64,000 bases of DNA from Sphingopyxis sp. YR583. GTDB taxonomy: Bacteria; Pseudomonadota; Alphaproteobacteria; Sphingomonadales; Sphingomonadaceae. Made by a program: the position numbers and the translations under genes. Below, piece by piece: positions 8,230-19,268 of the stretch. Position 1 is the first letter of the stretch, and each line of letters begins with the position of its first letter. The stretch spans positions 1,860,001-1,924,000 of the forward strand of contig NZ_FNWK01000001.1 in NCBI RefSeq assembly GCF_900108295.1. The letters run 5' to 3'. The notes below the pieces were generated by a model. The model was not told the DNA's origin, made no database searches, and saw nothing but the letters and a program-made list of their open reading frames with translations.

Positions 8230-9411
8230 ATGAGCGAACAGGACGCTTTCCGCGCCGAGGTGCGGGAATGGCTGGAGGCCAACTGCCCCGCCGAAATGCG
8301 CGAACCGATCCGCGACGAGGATGACGTCTGCTGGGGCGGACGCAATTTCAAATTCAAGAATGACGCCCAGAAAGCGTGGCTCGATGCCTGCGTTTCCAAA
8401 GGCTATACCGTCCCCGACTGGCCGAAGCCCTATGGCGGTGCGGGTCTGACGGCCGAGCAGACCAAGATCCTGAAACAGGAAATGAAACGCATCAAGGCGC
8501 GTTCGCCGCTCGACAGCTTCGGCATCTGGATGCTTGGCCCCGCGCTGCTGCAATTCGGCACCGAGGAACAGAAGGTCCATTATCTGAACCCGATCGCGCG
8601 CGGCGAAATCCGCTGGTGCCAGGGCTATTCGGAACCCGGCTCGGGCAGCGACCTCGTCAGCTTGCAGACCTTCGGCGAGGACAAGGGCGATCATTGGGTC
8701 GTCAACGGGTCGAAGATCTGGACCAGCTATGCCGACAAGGCCGACTGGATCTTCTGCCTCGTCCGCACCGACAAGACGAACAAATATCAGGGCATCACCT
8801 TCATGCTCTTCGATATGGAGAGCAAGGGCGTCACCACCAAGCCGATCCTGCTGATCAGCGGCAACTCGCCCTTCTGCGAAACCTTCTTCGACGATGTCGA
8901 GGTGCCGAAGACGCAGTTCGTCGGCGAAATCAACCGCGGCTGGGACGTCGCCAAATATCTGCTCGGTCACGAACGCGAGATGATCTCGGGCGGCGGCGCC
9001 GGCGGCGACATGGTCAGCATCGGCGGCGCCTTTGCCAAGGCGTTCGGCAAGAATGCGGCGGGCGAGCTCGACGATCCGATCCTGCGCGCCGAAATGGCGG
9101 CGTTCGACGTCGATGTCTTCGCCTATCGCGCGATGGGCGAACGCTTCATGGATATGTGGAAGACCGGGCGGGCACACCCCGCTTCGTCGAACATGATGAA
9201 ATATGTCGGGACCGAGCTCAACAAGCGGCGTCACGAGCTGGTGATGTCGGGCGGCGGCAGCGAAGCGCTCGAATGGGATAGCGAAGAGACCAAGGGCGGT
9301 GCGCGCCCGCGCGCATGGCTGCGCACCAAGGCCAATTCGATCGAAGGCGGGACGAGCGAAGTCATGCTCAACGTCATCGCCAAGCGTATCCTCGACCTGC
9401 CCGGAGCCTGA
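8230..9411 (+). CDS. acyl-CoA dehydrogenase, catalytic-type subunit of a pair
   Basis: Acyl-CoA dehydrogenase of 393 residues. I placed the start at ATG 8230, preceded by GAGGAGCCAAAAGG. Family segments include YSEPGSGSDLVSLQT (flavin/substrate region), KIWTSYADKADWIF and the C-terminal SIEGGTSEVMLNVIAKRIL. E372 in that last motif sits where the catalytic base of many acyl-CoA dehydrogenases lies. The next gene, three bases away, encodes a shorter homologue without this Glu. The layout resembles the heteromeric FadE-type pairs known from steroid side-chain degradation. The acyl substrate is unknown. Confidence 0.92.
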   Translation: MSEQDAFRAEVREWLEANCPAEMREPIRDEDDVCWGGRNFKFKNDAQKAWLDACVSKGYTVPDWPKPYGGAGLTAEQTKILKQEMKRIKARSPLDSFGIWMLGPALLQFGTEEQKVHYLNPIARGEIRWCQGYSEPGSGSDLVSLQTFGEDKGDHWVVNGSKIWTSYADKADWIFCLVRTDKTNKYQGITFMLFDMESKGVTTKPILLISGNSPFCETFFDDVEVPKTQFVGEINRGWDVAKYLLGHEREMISGGGAGGDMVSIGGAFAKAFGKNAAGELDDPILRAEMAAFDVDVFAYRAMGERFMDMWKTGRAHPASSNMMKYVGTELNKRRHELVMSGGGSEALEWDSEETKGGARPRAWLRTKANSIEGGTSEVMLNVIAKRILDLPGA

Positions 9412-9414
9412 CCC

Positions 9415-10533
9415 ATGCCTTTGTATCACAATGACGACCAGGCGATGCTCAAGGACAGCGTCGCGCCCTTCGTGGCCGAACAGGCGCCGGTTTCGCACCT
9501 GCGCAAACTGCGCGACAGCGCCGACGCGACCGGATTTTCGCGCGATCTCTGGGCACAGTTCACCGAGATGGGCCTGCCCGGCATGCTCGTTCCCGAGGCG
9601 CATGGCGGGCTCGGCATGGGGCATATGGAAGCAGGTATCGTGCTCGAGGAAATCGGCCGCAACCTGACCCCGTCGCCGTTCCTCGCGACCAGCGTCGGCG
9701 CGGTCGCCGCGCTCGCGAAAGCGGGCGGCACGCAGGCGGGCCGCTGGCTCCCGGCGATTGCCAGCGGTGAAGCAATCATCGCACTCGCGATCGACGAGGG
9801 CGCCAAGCACCGTCCCGACCGCATCGCCACCACCGCGACGCGCGCCGGCAACGGCTTCCGCCTCGACGGCAAGAAGAGCTTCGTCCTCCACGGCCATGTC
9901 GCCGACATGAGCATCGTCGCGGCGAAGACCGACGGCGGTATCACTTTGTTCGCGGTGCCGAAGGATGCGAAGGGCGTCACCGCCGATCCGCGCCGCCTCG
10001 TCGACTCCAGCCTCGCGAGCCATGTCACGCTCGACGGCGTCGAGGTCGATGCCGACGCGGTGATCGGAGAGGTCGATGCGGGCGGCGAGATTCTCGACGC
10101 CTTGCTCGCCGCGACGCGCACCGGTGCCGCCGCCGAAATGGTCGGCGTCGGGCAGGGCGCGATGGATATGACCGTCACCTACCTCAAGGAACGCAAGCAG
10201 TTCGGCAAGCTGATCGGCGAGTTTCAGGGGCTGCAGCACCGCGCCGCGCATCTTTACGGCGAGATGGAAGTCGCGCGCGCGACGGTGATGAAGGCGCAGG
10301 AACTGCTCGATCAGGGCAGCGAGGGCGCGAAGCTGATGGTCTCGGTCGCGAAAGCGAAGGCCGGCCGCGCCGCCAACCTTGCCGTCCGCGAAGGCGTGCA
10401 GATGCACGGCGGCATCGGCATGACCGACGAATATGACATCGGCCTCTATATGAAACGCGACCGCGCGCTCGCCGAGTTCATGGGCGATGTGCATTATCAC
10501 ATCGACCAGGTCGCCCGCATGAACGGCTATTGA
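9415..10533 (+). CDS. acyl-CoA dehydrogenase, partner subunit lacking the EGT Glu
   Basis: Acyl-CoA dehydrogenase of 372 residues, starting three bases after the previous stop. The N-terminal (DDQAMLKDSVAPFVAE), middle and four-helix C-terminal (VREGVQMHGGIGMTDEYDIG) parts are typical. At the position of the usual YEGT motif the protein reads EFMGDVHYH, so the catalytic Glu seen in the first gene appears absent. This is common in the second subunit of alpha2beta2 heterotetrameric dehydrogenases. I infer that the two proteins form one enzyme. Confidence 0.92.
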   Translation: MPLYHNDDQAMLKDSVAPFVAEQAPVSHLRKLRDSADATGFSRDLWAQFTEMGLPGMLVPEAHGGLGMGHMEAGIVLEEIGRNLTPSPFLATSVGAVAALAKAGGTQAGRWLPAIASGEAIIALAIDEGAKHRPDRIATTATRAGNGFRLDGKKSFVLHGHVADMSIVAAKTDGGITLFAVPKDAKGVTADPRRLVDSSLASHVTLDGVEVDADAVIGEVDAGGEILDALLAATRTGAAAEMVGVGQGAMDMTVTYLKERKQFGKLIGEFQGLQHRAAHLYGEMEVARATVMKAQELLDQGSEGAKLMVSVAKAKAGRAANLAVREGVQMHGGIGMTDEYDIGLYMKRDRALAEFMGDVHYHIDQVARMNGY

Positions 10534-10549
10534 GCCGGGGAGAGAAACA

Positions 10550-11353
10550 ATGAATCTTCAAGACATGTTCGGCCTCGACGGCCGCATCGCGCTTGTCACC
10601 GGCGGCTCGCGCGGCATCGGCAAGATGATCGTCGAGGGCTATCTCGCGGCCGGCTGCGCGCGCGTCTATATCTCGGCACGCAAGACCGCGCAGATCGAGG
10701 AAGCCGTCGCCGATTTCGAAACGCGTTACCCCGGCAAGGTGATCGGGCTTCCCGTCGACCTCGCAACCGTCGAAGGTTGCCGCGCGCTTGCGAAGGAACT
10801 CGAAGCGCGAGAGGAACGCCTCGATATCCTAGTCAACAATGCCGGCGCCGCGTGGGGCGAACCGTTCGAGGGTTTCCCCGAGGCGGGCTGGGACAAGGTG
10901 ATGGACATCAACGTCAAATCACCCTTCTTCCTGACGCAGGCGCTCCACGGTCTGCTCAAGGCAGGCGGCAGCGCCGCGCGTCCGGCGAAGGTCATCAACA
11001 TCGGCTCGATCGACGGCCAGCGCCTCAATCCGTGGGAAACCTATAGCTATCACGCGTCGAAAGCGGCGATCCTCTACCTCACCAAGCGCCTCGCCGCGCG
11101 GCTCGTGACCGACAACATCATCGTCACCGCGATCGCTCCCGGCGCCTTCCAGTCGGATATGAACAAGGCCGCGCGCGACCATGGCGATGCGGTGGCGAAG
11201 AGCATCCCCGTGAAGCGCATTGGCGTGCCCGAAGATATGGCGGGCGCCGCGATCTTCCTCGCGTCGAAAGCGGGCGACTATGTCGTCGGCGACACGATCA
11301 CCGTCGATGGCGGGCTGGTCCACGGCGATCTCAGGACCAGCATCGACGCCTGA
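10550..11353 (+). CDS. SDR family oxidoreductase (RhlG/3-oxoacyl reductase-like)
   Basis: Short-chain dehydrogenase of 267 residues with TGGSRGIG, VNNAGAAWG, the YHASK active site and VDGG. The segment YLAAGCARVYISARK and the overall spacing resemble the RhlG-like group. It begins 16 bases after the acyl-CoA dehydrogenase pair behind a GGGGAGAG ribosome binding site, so it is the third gene of the plus-strand operon. It likely acts on a 3-hydroxyacyl or 3-oxoacyl intermediate. A palindromic repeat follows it. Confidence 0.92.
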   Translation: MNLQDMFGLDGRIALVTGGSRGIGKMIVEGYLAAGCARVYISARKTAQIEEAVADFETRYPGKVIGLPVDLATVEGCRALAKELEAREERLDILVNNAGAAWGEPFEGFPEAGWDKVMDINVKSPFFLTQALHGLLKAGGSAARPAKVINIGSIDGQRLNPWETYSYHASKAAILYLTKRLAARLVTDNIIVTAIAPGAFQSDMNKAARDHGDAVAKSIPVKRIGVPEDMAGAAIFLASKAGDYVVGDTITVDGGLVHGDLRTSIDA

Positions 11354-11359
11354 TCCATT

Positions 11360-11437
11360 CGTCATGCCGGGCTTGATCCGGCACCCGCCTTTCTTGCTTC
11401 AAGACAACGCAGGCCCCGGATCAAGTCGGGGGTGACG
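11360..11437. repeat. intergenic palindrome with 22-base arms (CGTCATGCCGG type)
   Basis: Arms at 11360-11381 and 11416-11437 are imperfect reverse complements, both carrying CTTGATCCGG or its complement and ending in CGTCA/TGACG. The element follows the SDR stop and could fold into a long hairpin. It looks like the dispersed repeat common between genes in sphingomonads and may act as terminator or RNA stabiliser. The smaller element at 33069-33103 shares its CGTCAT start. Confidence 0.7.
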
Positions 11438-11504
11438 GGGAAGGTGATTTGACTCCAGGCCAGCCAAGGTGTATTATTAATATAACTCACCAAGGAGATA
11501 TTCC

Positions 11505-12023
11505 ATGCGTCTCGCCTTCCTCATTCCCCCGATGATGCTCCTCGCCGCCTGCGGCTCGGAGGAGAAGACGTCTGCCGAGGGCACCCAGGTCTCGATCAAC
11601 GCCGGCGACGAGCATGGCGGGGTCCAGATCAAGACCGGCAAGGATGGCGGCAACATCAAGATCGGTGGCGGTGGAGCGGGTATCGACATCGACATCCCCG
11701 ATTTCGTCGACCTCGATATCGAGAGCGATTTCGATATCGACGGGGTAAAGCTCTACCCCGGCAGCAAGGTAACGAAGGTCGACGTCGACGCGAACGACAA
11801 AAATGGCGCCGATACGGCGACGGTCAAACTCGGCTTCATCTCGCCCGCCGCACCGAAGAAAGCGGCCGACTGGATGGCAGGCGAATTCGCCAAGAAGGGC
11901 GTCAAGGTCACGCGTATCGGCGATACGCTCGCGGGCAAGGACAAGGACGGCTCGGACTTCAAGATCAACTTCGGCCCCGACGGCGCGAATGCCAAGGGCG
12001 AGGTCGTGATTACGAAGAGCTGA
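11505..12023 (+). CDS. putative lipoprotein, acidic Gly/Asp-rich, unknown function
   Basis: Protein of 172 residues with a short lipoprotein signal (LLAACG, lipid on C16 or so). It is followed by a Gly/Asp-rich stretch with repeated GGVQIKTGKDGGNIKIGGGG and GIDIDIPDFVDLDIESDFDI. The C-terminal half (roughly residues 85-172) looks like a compact domain with SPAAPKKAADWMAGEFAKKG. I do not recognise a named family. An AAGGAGATATTCC ribosome binding site supports the ATG. It sits alone between two palindromic repeats. It is likely membrane- or periplasm-facing. Confidence 0.85.
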   Translation: MRLAFLIPPMMLLAACGSEEKTSAEGTQVSINAGDEHGGVQIKTGKDGGNIKIGGGGAGIDIDIPDFVDLDIESDFDIDGVKLYPGSKVTKVDVDANDKNGADTATVKLGFISPAAPKKAADWMAGEFAKKGVKVTRIGDTLAGKDKDGSDFKINFGPDGANAKGEVVITKS

Positions 12024-12030
12024 GTTCCTT

Positions 12031-12126
12031 CGTCATTGCGAGGAGCGTCGCGACGAAGCAATCTCCAGCTATCGATCTGGCATGAGGCCGGTCACTGGAG
12101 ATTGCTTCGCTTCGCTCGCAATGACG
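12031..12126. repeat. intergenic palindrome (CGTCATTGCGAG type)
   Basis: Arms at 12031-12068 and 12095-12126 are reverse complements with small differences: CGTCATTGCGAG at one end, CTCGCAATGACG at the other, with GAAGCAATCTCCAG/CTGGAGATTGCTTC inside. It lies between the convergent lipoprotein and ppc genes and could serve as a bidirectional terminator. Elements of this consensus are widespread in sphingomonad genomes, from general knowledge. Confidence 0.75.
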
Positions 12127-12134
12127 GAAGTCGC

Positions 12135-14813
<2,679 letters not shown>

Positions 14814-14877
14814 AAGCGCGCTTGCTGCACCTGCGAAGGTGCAGGGTCAAGCCGCGCATAGCTATGCTTCTATTAGA

Positions 14878-15300
14878 TCAGTGCGTCTTGACGAGGTTAA
14901 GCACGCCCAGATCAATCTCCGACGCGCCATCGAACGTAACAGAGTTGCGCGTGTCGGTGATGAACATCAGCTTGCCGTCGTCGCCGGTGATGCGCGCCGA
15001 CACGGCATAGCTGTGCTTCGGATCGATCTGGCTGCGGTCGAAACGGAGGAGGAAGGCGATCGGCACCTGCTGCCCGTCGGCGCCGAACGCCTGCCGCGCG
15101 ATATTGCGCGACGGCGCATCGGCGAGGCTGACGTCGTCGAGCTTCACCTCGATCTGCGCTCTCGGCGGCAGCGCGATGCGCTCGCGATAGGCGATCTTGC
15201 CCGACACCGTATATTGCTGGTTCGCGGCCTCGCCCGTCGCGGCGCAGGCGGACAGCGCAAGCGCGGAAAGGCCAAGGGCGAAAGCGGCGAAACGGCGCAT
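14878..15300 (-). CDS. YbaY-like lipoprotein
   Basis: Small protein of 140 residues. I placed the start at ATG 15298-15300 because it opens a lipoprotein signal (MRRFAAFALGLSALALSACA, Cys at about 19). The mature part reads VSGKIAYRERIALPPRAQIEVKLDDVS and IDPKHSYAVSARITGDDGKLMFITD, which matches the YbaY family of outer-membrane-associated lipoproteins (beta-sandwich). The exact role is unknown. It follows the HNH gene by 37 bases and ppc lies downstream. Confidence 0.85.
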   Translation of the reverse strand: MRRFAAFALGLSALALSACAATGEAANQQYTVSGKIAYRERIALPPRAQIEVKLDDVSLADAPSRNIARQAFGADGQQVPIAFLLRFDRSQIDPKHSYAVSARITGDDGKLMFITDTRNSVTFDGASEIDLGVLNLVKTH

Positions 15301-15337
15301 CGGTCTTCTCCTTCTGAACCCGGCGAGCCTGAACCGA

Positions 15338-15904
15338 TTATCCTTCGAGTTCAACATCCCAGTACAGCCAGTCGATCCAGCTCGTGTGGAGATAGTTCGG
15401 CGGGAACGCCCGGCCATTGTCCTGCAACTGCCAACTCGTCGGGCGCCAGGGTTGGCGATAGAGCGGCATATGCGCCTGTTGCGGCGTCCGGCCCCCCTTT
15501 TTCAGGTTGCACGGCGCGCAGGCGGTGGAGACATTCTCCCACGTCGTCCGCCCGCCGAGCCGGCGCGGCACGACATGATCGAAGGTCAGATCCTTGCCCG
15601 ACCCGCAATATTGGCACGCGAAGCGGTCGCGCAGGAACAGGTTGAAACGCGTGAAGGCGGGATGCTCCGACGGCTTCACATATTGGCGCAGCGCAATCAC
15701 GCTCGGGATCGGCATCGTCTTCGTCGGCGAGTGGATTTCGCGTTCGTAATTTTCGACGATGGTGACGCGGTCGAGGAACACCGCCTTGACCGCGGTCTGC
15801 CACGGCCACAGGCTCAGGGGATAATAGCTCAGCGGCGTATAATCTGCGTTGAGTACGAGCGCCGGACAGCTATCGGGATGCCGGGCAAGATCGGGATGGA
15901 ACAT
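15338..15904 (-). CDS. HNH endonuclease family protein
   Basis: Protein of about 188 residues with a C-terminal HNH/zinc domain: CQYCG, FDHVVPRRLGG, WENVSTACAPCNLKKG. The N-terminal half (CPALVLNADYTPLSYYPLSLWPW) is the typical extension of a widely conserved alphaproteobacterial HNH protein whose role is not known to me. I favour ATG 15902-15904 because homologues usually begin MxHPDL. A GTG at 15947-15949 would add 15 residues and cannot be excluded. It is not near restriction-modification genes. Confidence 0.88.
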   Translation of the reverse strand: MFHPDLARHPDSCPALVLNADYTPLSYYPLSLWPWQTAVKAVFLDRVTIVENYEREIHSPTKTMPIPSVIALRQYVKPSEHPAFTRFNLFLRDRFACQYCGSGKDLTFDHVVPRRLGGRTTWENVSTACAPCNLKKGGRTPQQAHMPLYRQPWRPTSWQLQDNGRAFPPNYLHTSWIDWLYWDVELEG

Positions 15905-16075
15905 GGCTAGGTAACGCTGCCCCCCTTGTTTCACGGGATGGCGCGCCACTGCCTCCCGCGCGTGACACTGTCATTACATGCCCTATCAGATTCTGACGTC
16001 AAGGGGGCTTCTGCCCGCAAGATATGGAATGATAGGCTTTGACTCGGCACAGCATATGGATTCATTGCCTCTCCC

Positions 16076-16927
16076 ATGTTGACGCGTTTCGCTCCCAGCC
16101 CGACCGGCGACCTTCACCTCGGTCACGCCTATAGCGCGGTCTTGGCGCATGATGCGGCGCGTTCGGCGGCAGGGCGCTTCCTGATCCGTATCGACGATAT
16201 CGACGGCAGCCGCTCGCGTGAGGAATATGTCGGCGCCTCGCTCGCCGATCTGGCGTGGCTCGGGATCGACTGGGATGGCGATCCGGTGCGGCAGTCGGCA
16301 CGGCTCGACCACTATGCCGCTGCGCTCGACACGCTCCGCGTGCGCGGTCTCGTCTATCCCTGCTTCTGCACCCGCGCCGATATCGCCGCCAGCATGTCGG
16401 CGCCGCATGGGCCGGCAGGCGCCGTTTACCCCGGCACCTGCCGCAATCTCCCGGAAACCGACCGCGAACGCCGCATCGCGACCGAACCGCATTGCTGGCG
16501 GCTCGACATGCCGCGTGCTGTTGCGGAGGCGGGCGCGCTTGCATGGGAAGAAGCGGGGAGGGGATTGCGCGTAGCCGATCCGCTTGCGCACGGCGATATC
16601 GTGCTCGCGCGCAAGGATGCCCCCGCCAGCTATCATCTCGCGAGCACGCTCGACGACGCCGCGATGGGGGTGACGCATATCATCCGCGGCGCCGACCTGA
16701 TCGCCTCGACCGATGTCCACCGCTTGCTCCAGGCGCTGCTCGCCCTGCCGACTCCACTCTATCGCCACCATGCGCTCGTCTGCGGCGCCGACGGAAAACG
16801 GCTGGCGAAACGCGACGCCGCAGCGTCGCTCGCCTCGCTGCGTTCGACCGGGATCGACGGGCGGGCGCTCGCCGCCGATCTGGCGGCGGGGCGGCTTCCC
16901 GCTGGCTATTCGCTGCAAAATCCCTAG
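16076..16927 (+). CDS. gluQRS: glutamyl-Q tRNA(Asp) synthetase
   Basis: Shortened glutamyl-tRNA synthetase paralogue of 283 residues that attaches glutamate to queuosine at the tRNA(Asp) wobble base. Catalytic-core signatures are RFAPSPTGDLHLGHAYS (HIGH motif), the zinc site CFC then YPGTC, the IIRGADL loop and KRLAKR in place of KMSKS. The anticodon-binding domain of real GluRS is missing, as expected. A queuosine-precursor transporter gene lies at 25730-26407, consistent with queuosine use by this organism. Confidence 0.96.
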   Translation: MLTRFAPSPTGDLHLGHAYSAVLAHDAARSAAGRFLIRIDDIDGSRSREEYVGASLADLAWLGIDWDGDPVRQSARLDHYAAALDTLRVRGLVYPCFCTRADIAASMSAPHGPAGAVYPGTCRNLPETDRERRIATEPHCWRLDMPRAVAEAGALAWEEAGRGLRVADPLAHGDIVLARKDAPASYHLASTLDDAAMGVTHIIRGADLIASTDVHRLLQALLALPTPLYRHHALVCGADGKRLAKRDAAASLASLRSTGIDGRALAADLAAGRLPAGYSLQNP

Positions 16928-16936
16928 AGTGGACGC

Positions 16937-17161
16937 ATGGAAATCCTGCTCATCCTTGGCGTCGTGATTGCCGCCGGCTTCGTCCTCTTCTCGCTCGCGC
17001 GCGGGCTCTTCTATTTCTCGCAAGGTCACCGCGCCCAGATGGACGGCACCGCGCACGAAAATCAGGTGATGCAGAACAAGATGATGATGTCGCGCGTGAA
17101 GTGGCAGGCGATCACCATCATCCTGCTCGTGCTGATCGGCCTCTTCGCCGCCGGGAAGTAA
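16937..17161 (+). CDS. HIG1-type two-helix membrane protein
   Basis: Protein of 74 residues with two transmembrane helices (about 3-24 and 52-71) joined by a short loop containing NKMMMSRVKWQA. This loop is the hallmark of the HIG1 domain (NKxMRxRVxxQ), known from respiratory supercomplex and cytochrome oxidase factors. It starts nine bases after gluQRS. It is probably in the inner membrane with a link to respiration, but no oxidase genes are nearby. The family call is from motif recognition only. Confidence 0.8.
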   Translation: MEILLILGVVIAAGFVLFSLARGLFYFSQGHRAQMDGTAHENQVMQNKMMMSRVKWQAITIILLVLIGLFAAGK

Positions 17162-17174
17162 TTCTGACGATGCG

Positions 17175-17251
17175 GCACCGGCCCGCTCCCCCACCCGGCC
17201 TCCCACAGGGTACACTGGTCGGGGAGGCCGGATGGGGGAGCGGGCCGGTGC
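17175..17251. repeat. 30-base-arm palindromic repeat, copy A
   Basis: Arms 17175-17204 and 17222-17251 match as reverse complements with a single mismatch around a 17-base loop. The arm runs from GCACCGGCCCGCTCCCCC to CCTCCC. It fills the gap between the HIG1 gene and the adenosyltransferase gene. A second copy with the same arm sequence sits at 54116-54193. Confidence 0.85.
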
Positions 17252-17266
17252 GGGAACCTGGATAAT

Positions 17267-17848
17267 ATGGTCAAGCTCAACAAGATCTACACCCGCACCG
17301 GCGACGACGGCACCACCGGGCTCGTCGACGGATCGCGCGTCGCCAAATCGGACGCGCTGATGGCGGCGATCGGCGACGTCGACGAAGCGAACAGCGCGAT
17401 CGGCCTTGCCGCCACGGTGCTTGACCCCGCGAGCGATGAGGCCGCGATGCTCGCGCGAATCCAGAACGAGATGTTCGACCTCGGCGCCGACCTTGCGACC
17501 CCGCCCGACATCCAGTTCGGCTTCGGTCCCCACGAAATGGCGCTACGCATCGTGCCGAGCCAGATCGCGCGGCTGGAGGATGAGATCGACGGCATGAACG
17601 ACGCGCTCGATGCGCTTCGCAGTTTCATCCTGCCCGGAGGTACCGAGGCGGCGGCGCGGCTCCATCTTGCTCGCGCCGTGACGCGGCGCGCCGAACGCGC
17701 GGCGGTCGCGGCCAGCGCGACGCGTGATCTCAACCCGATCGCGCTCAACTATCTCAACCGCCTGTCGGACCATCTCTTCGTTTTCACGCGGCATCTTAAC
17801 GCCGCGGCCGGTGGCGACATTTTGTGGAAACCCGGCGCGACGCGCTGA
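17267..17848 (+). CDS. cob(I)yrinic acid a,c-diamide adenosyltransferase, PduO type
   Basis: ATP:corrinoid adenosyltransferase of 193 residues that makes the Co-adenosyl bond of coenzyme B12. The PduO-type signature is KIYTRTGDDGTTGLVDGSRV at the N-terminus. Further segments are IGDVDEANSAIG, FILPGGTEAAARLHLARAVTRRAER and LNYLNRLSDHLFVFTRHLN. The length is normal. It lies just after palindromic repeat copy A. No other cobalamin genes are visible, so it may serve salvage of imported corrinoid. Confidence 0.95.
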   Translation: MVKLNKIYTRTGDDGTTGLVDGSRVAKSDALMAAIGDVDEANSAIGLAATVLDPASDEAAMLARIQNEMFDLGADLATPPDIQFGFGPHEMALRIVPSQIARLEDEIDGMNDALDALRSFILPGGTEAAARLHLARAVTRRAERAAVAASATRDLNPIALNYLNRLSDHLFVFTRHLNAAAGGDILWKPGATR

Positions 17849-18000
17849 CCCTGCATTTTCGCTAAGGGGAATGCCCGGGCCTCGCCATATGGGGTGCCTT
17901 ATACTTTGATGTTCCCTTAATGTTCTAGACTTTCCATCGCGGCGTAACCATAATCGGCCGACCAGCGAAACCGAATCGCATCTCGGGGGATTGTCTCACC

Positions 18001-19266
18001 ATGGCCAGCCGCACCGACGCCTCTACCCGCACCGATCCTGTGAACGAACTGGGCCGCCGTTTCGCCGCGACCCGGCGCCTGTCGCTCGATCTTGTCGCCA
18101 GGCTGTCCGACGCCGACGCGAGCGCACAGTCGATGCCCGACGCGTCGCCCGCCAAATGGCACCTTGCGCACACGACATGGTTTTTCGAAACTTTCATCCT
18201 GCGCGACCATGTTGCGAGCTACCGCCTCTTTGACGATCGCTATCCTTTCCTGTTCAACAGCTATTATGAGGCCGAGGGACCGCGCCACGCGCGTCCGCAG
18301 CGCGGCCTGCTGACGCGTCCGTCGCTCGACGAAATCTGCATCTGGCGCGCGCATGTCGACACCGCGGTGCAAAGCGCGCTGCCCGACCTCTCGCCCGCTG
18401 CACTGACGCTCGTCGAGCTCGGTATCCATCACGAACAACAACATCAGGAATTGCTGCTCACCGACCTCAAGCATCTTTTCGCGCAAAGCCCGCTGGGTCC
18501 CGCCGTGTGGGAAACGCCGATCGCGAGTGAAGTTACGCAGTTTTCTGCGATGAAATGGATCAAGGGTGCCAGCGGTGTGACCGCAGTCGGGCATGACGGC
18601 ACCGGCTTCGCCTTCGACTGCGAGGGGCCGCGCCACGATGTGCTGCTCGCCCCCCACGCGCTCGCCAGCCGCCCGGTGAGCAATGGCGAATGGCAGGAAT
18701 TCATCGCCGACGGCGGCTATCACACGCCCTCGCTCTGGCTCAGCGACGGCTGGGCGTGGGTGCAGGCCGAAAATATCGACGCGCCCGCTTATTGGGATGG
18801 CGACCGGCAGTTCACGCTTTCAGGCTGGCGCGAAATCGACCCCGCTGGGCCGGTGACGCATATCAGCTTCTTCGAGGCCGACGCCTTCGCCAGCTGGGCC
18901 GGCGCGCGCCTGCCGACCGAGTTCGAATGGGAGGCGGCCGCTGCGGCCTTCGGCCCCGACGGCGGGCAGCAACTCGATAAAGCGGGGCCCGTGCAGCCTG
19001 CTGCAGCGGATGATGACACCGACCTGCAACAGATGTTCGGCAGCGTGTGGGAATGGACCGGCAGCGCCTATCGCCCCTATCCCGGCTTTCGCGCCGCGCC
19101 CGGTGCGGTCGGCGAATATAATGGCAAGTTCATGAGCGGCCAGTTCGTGCTTCGCGGCGGCAGCTGCGCGACTCCGCGCGGCCATCTGCGCGCCTCGTAC
19201 CGCAATTTCTTCTACCCCCATCAGCGTTGGCAATTCACCGGCCTGCGCCTCGCAAAGGATCTTTGA
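18001..19266 (+). CDS. egtB: ergothioneine biosynthesis protein EgtB
   Basis: Iron-dependent sulfoxide synthase of 421 residues that joins hercynine to a thiol donor in ergothioneine synthesis. The N-terminal DinB-like domain carries candidate iron ligands H57 (KWHLAHTTWFFETF) and H144/H148 (IHHEQQHQE). The C-terminal formylglycine-generating-enzyme-like domain (about 190-421) ends with SVWEWTGSAY, FVLRGGSCATPRGHLRASYR and GLRLAKDL. The stop is two bases before egtD, so the two genes form one operon. No egtC or egtE is visible, which is usual outside actinobacteria. Confidence 0.96.
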   Translation: MASRTDASTRTDPVNELGRRFAATRRLSLDLVARLSDADASAQSMPDASPAKWHLAHTTWFFETFILRDHVASYRLFDDRYPFLFNSYYEAEGPRHARPQRGLLTRPSLDEICIWRAHVDTAVQSALPDLSPAALTLVELGIHHEQQHQELLLTDLKHLFAQSPLGPAVWETPIASEVTQFSAMKWIKGASGVTAVGHDGTGFAFDCEGPRHDVLLAPHALASRPVSNGEWQEFIADGGYHTPSLWLSDGWAWVQAENIDAPAYWDGDRQFTLSGWREIDPAGPVTHISFFEADAFASWAGARLPTEFEWEAAAAAFGPDGGQQLDKAGPVQPAAADDDTDLQQMFGSVWEWTGSAYRPYPGFRAAPGAVGEYNGKFMSGQFVLRGGSCATPRGHLRASYRNFFYPHQRWQFTGLRLAKDL

Positions 19267-19268
19267 CC

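Noticed and set aside
8122..10500. Minus-strand open frame of 792 codons opposite the acyl-CoA dehydrogenase pair
   Set aside because: The two plus-strand dehydrogenases explain the region. The minus frame is His/Arg-rich shadow sequence.
15338..15949. HNH gene as part of a restriction or intron mobility system
   Set aside because: No methylase, intron or phage genes nearby; it looks like a stand-alone chromosomal family.
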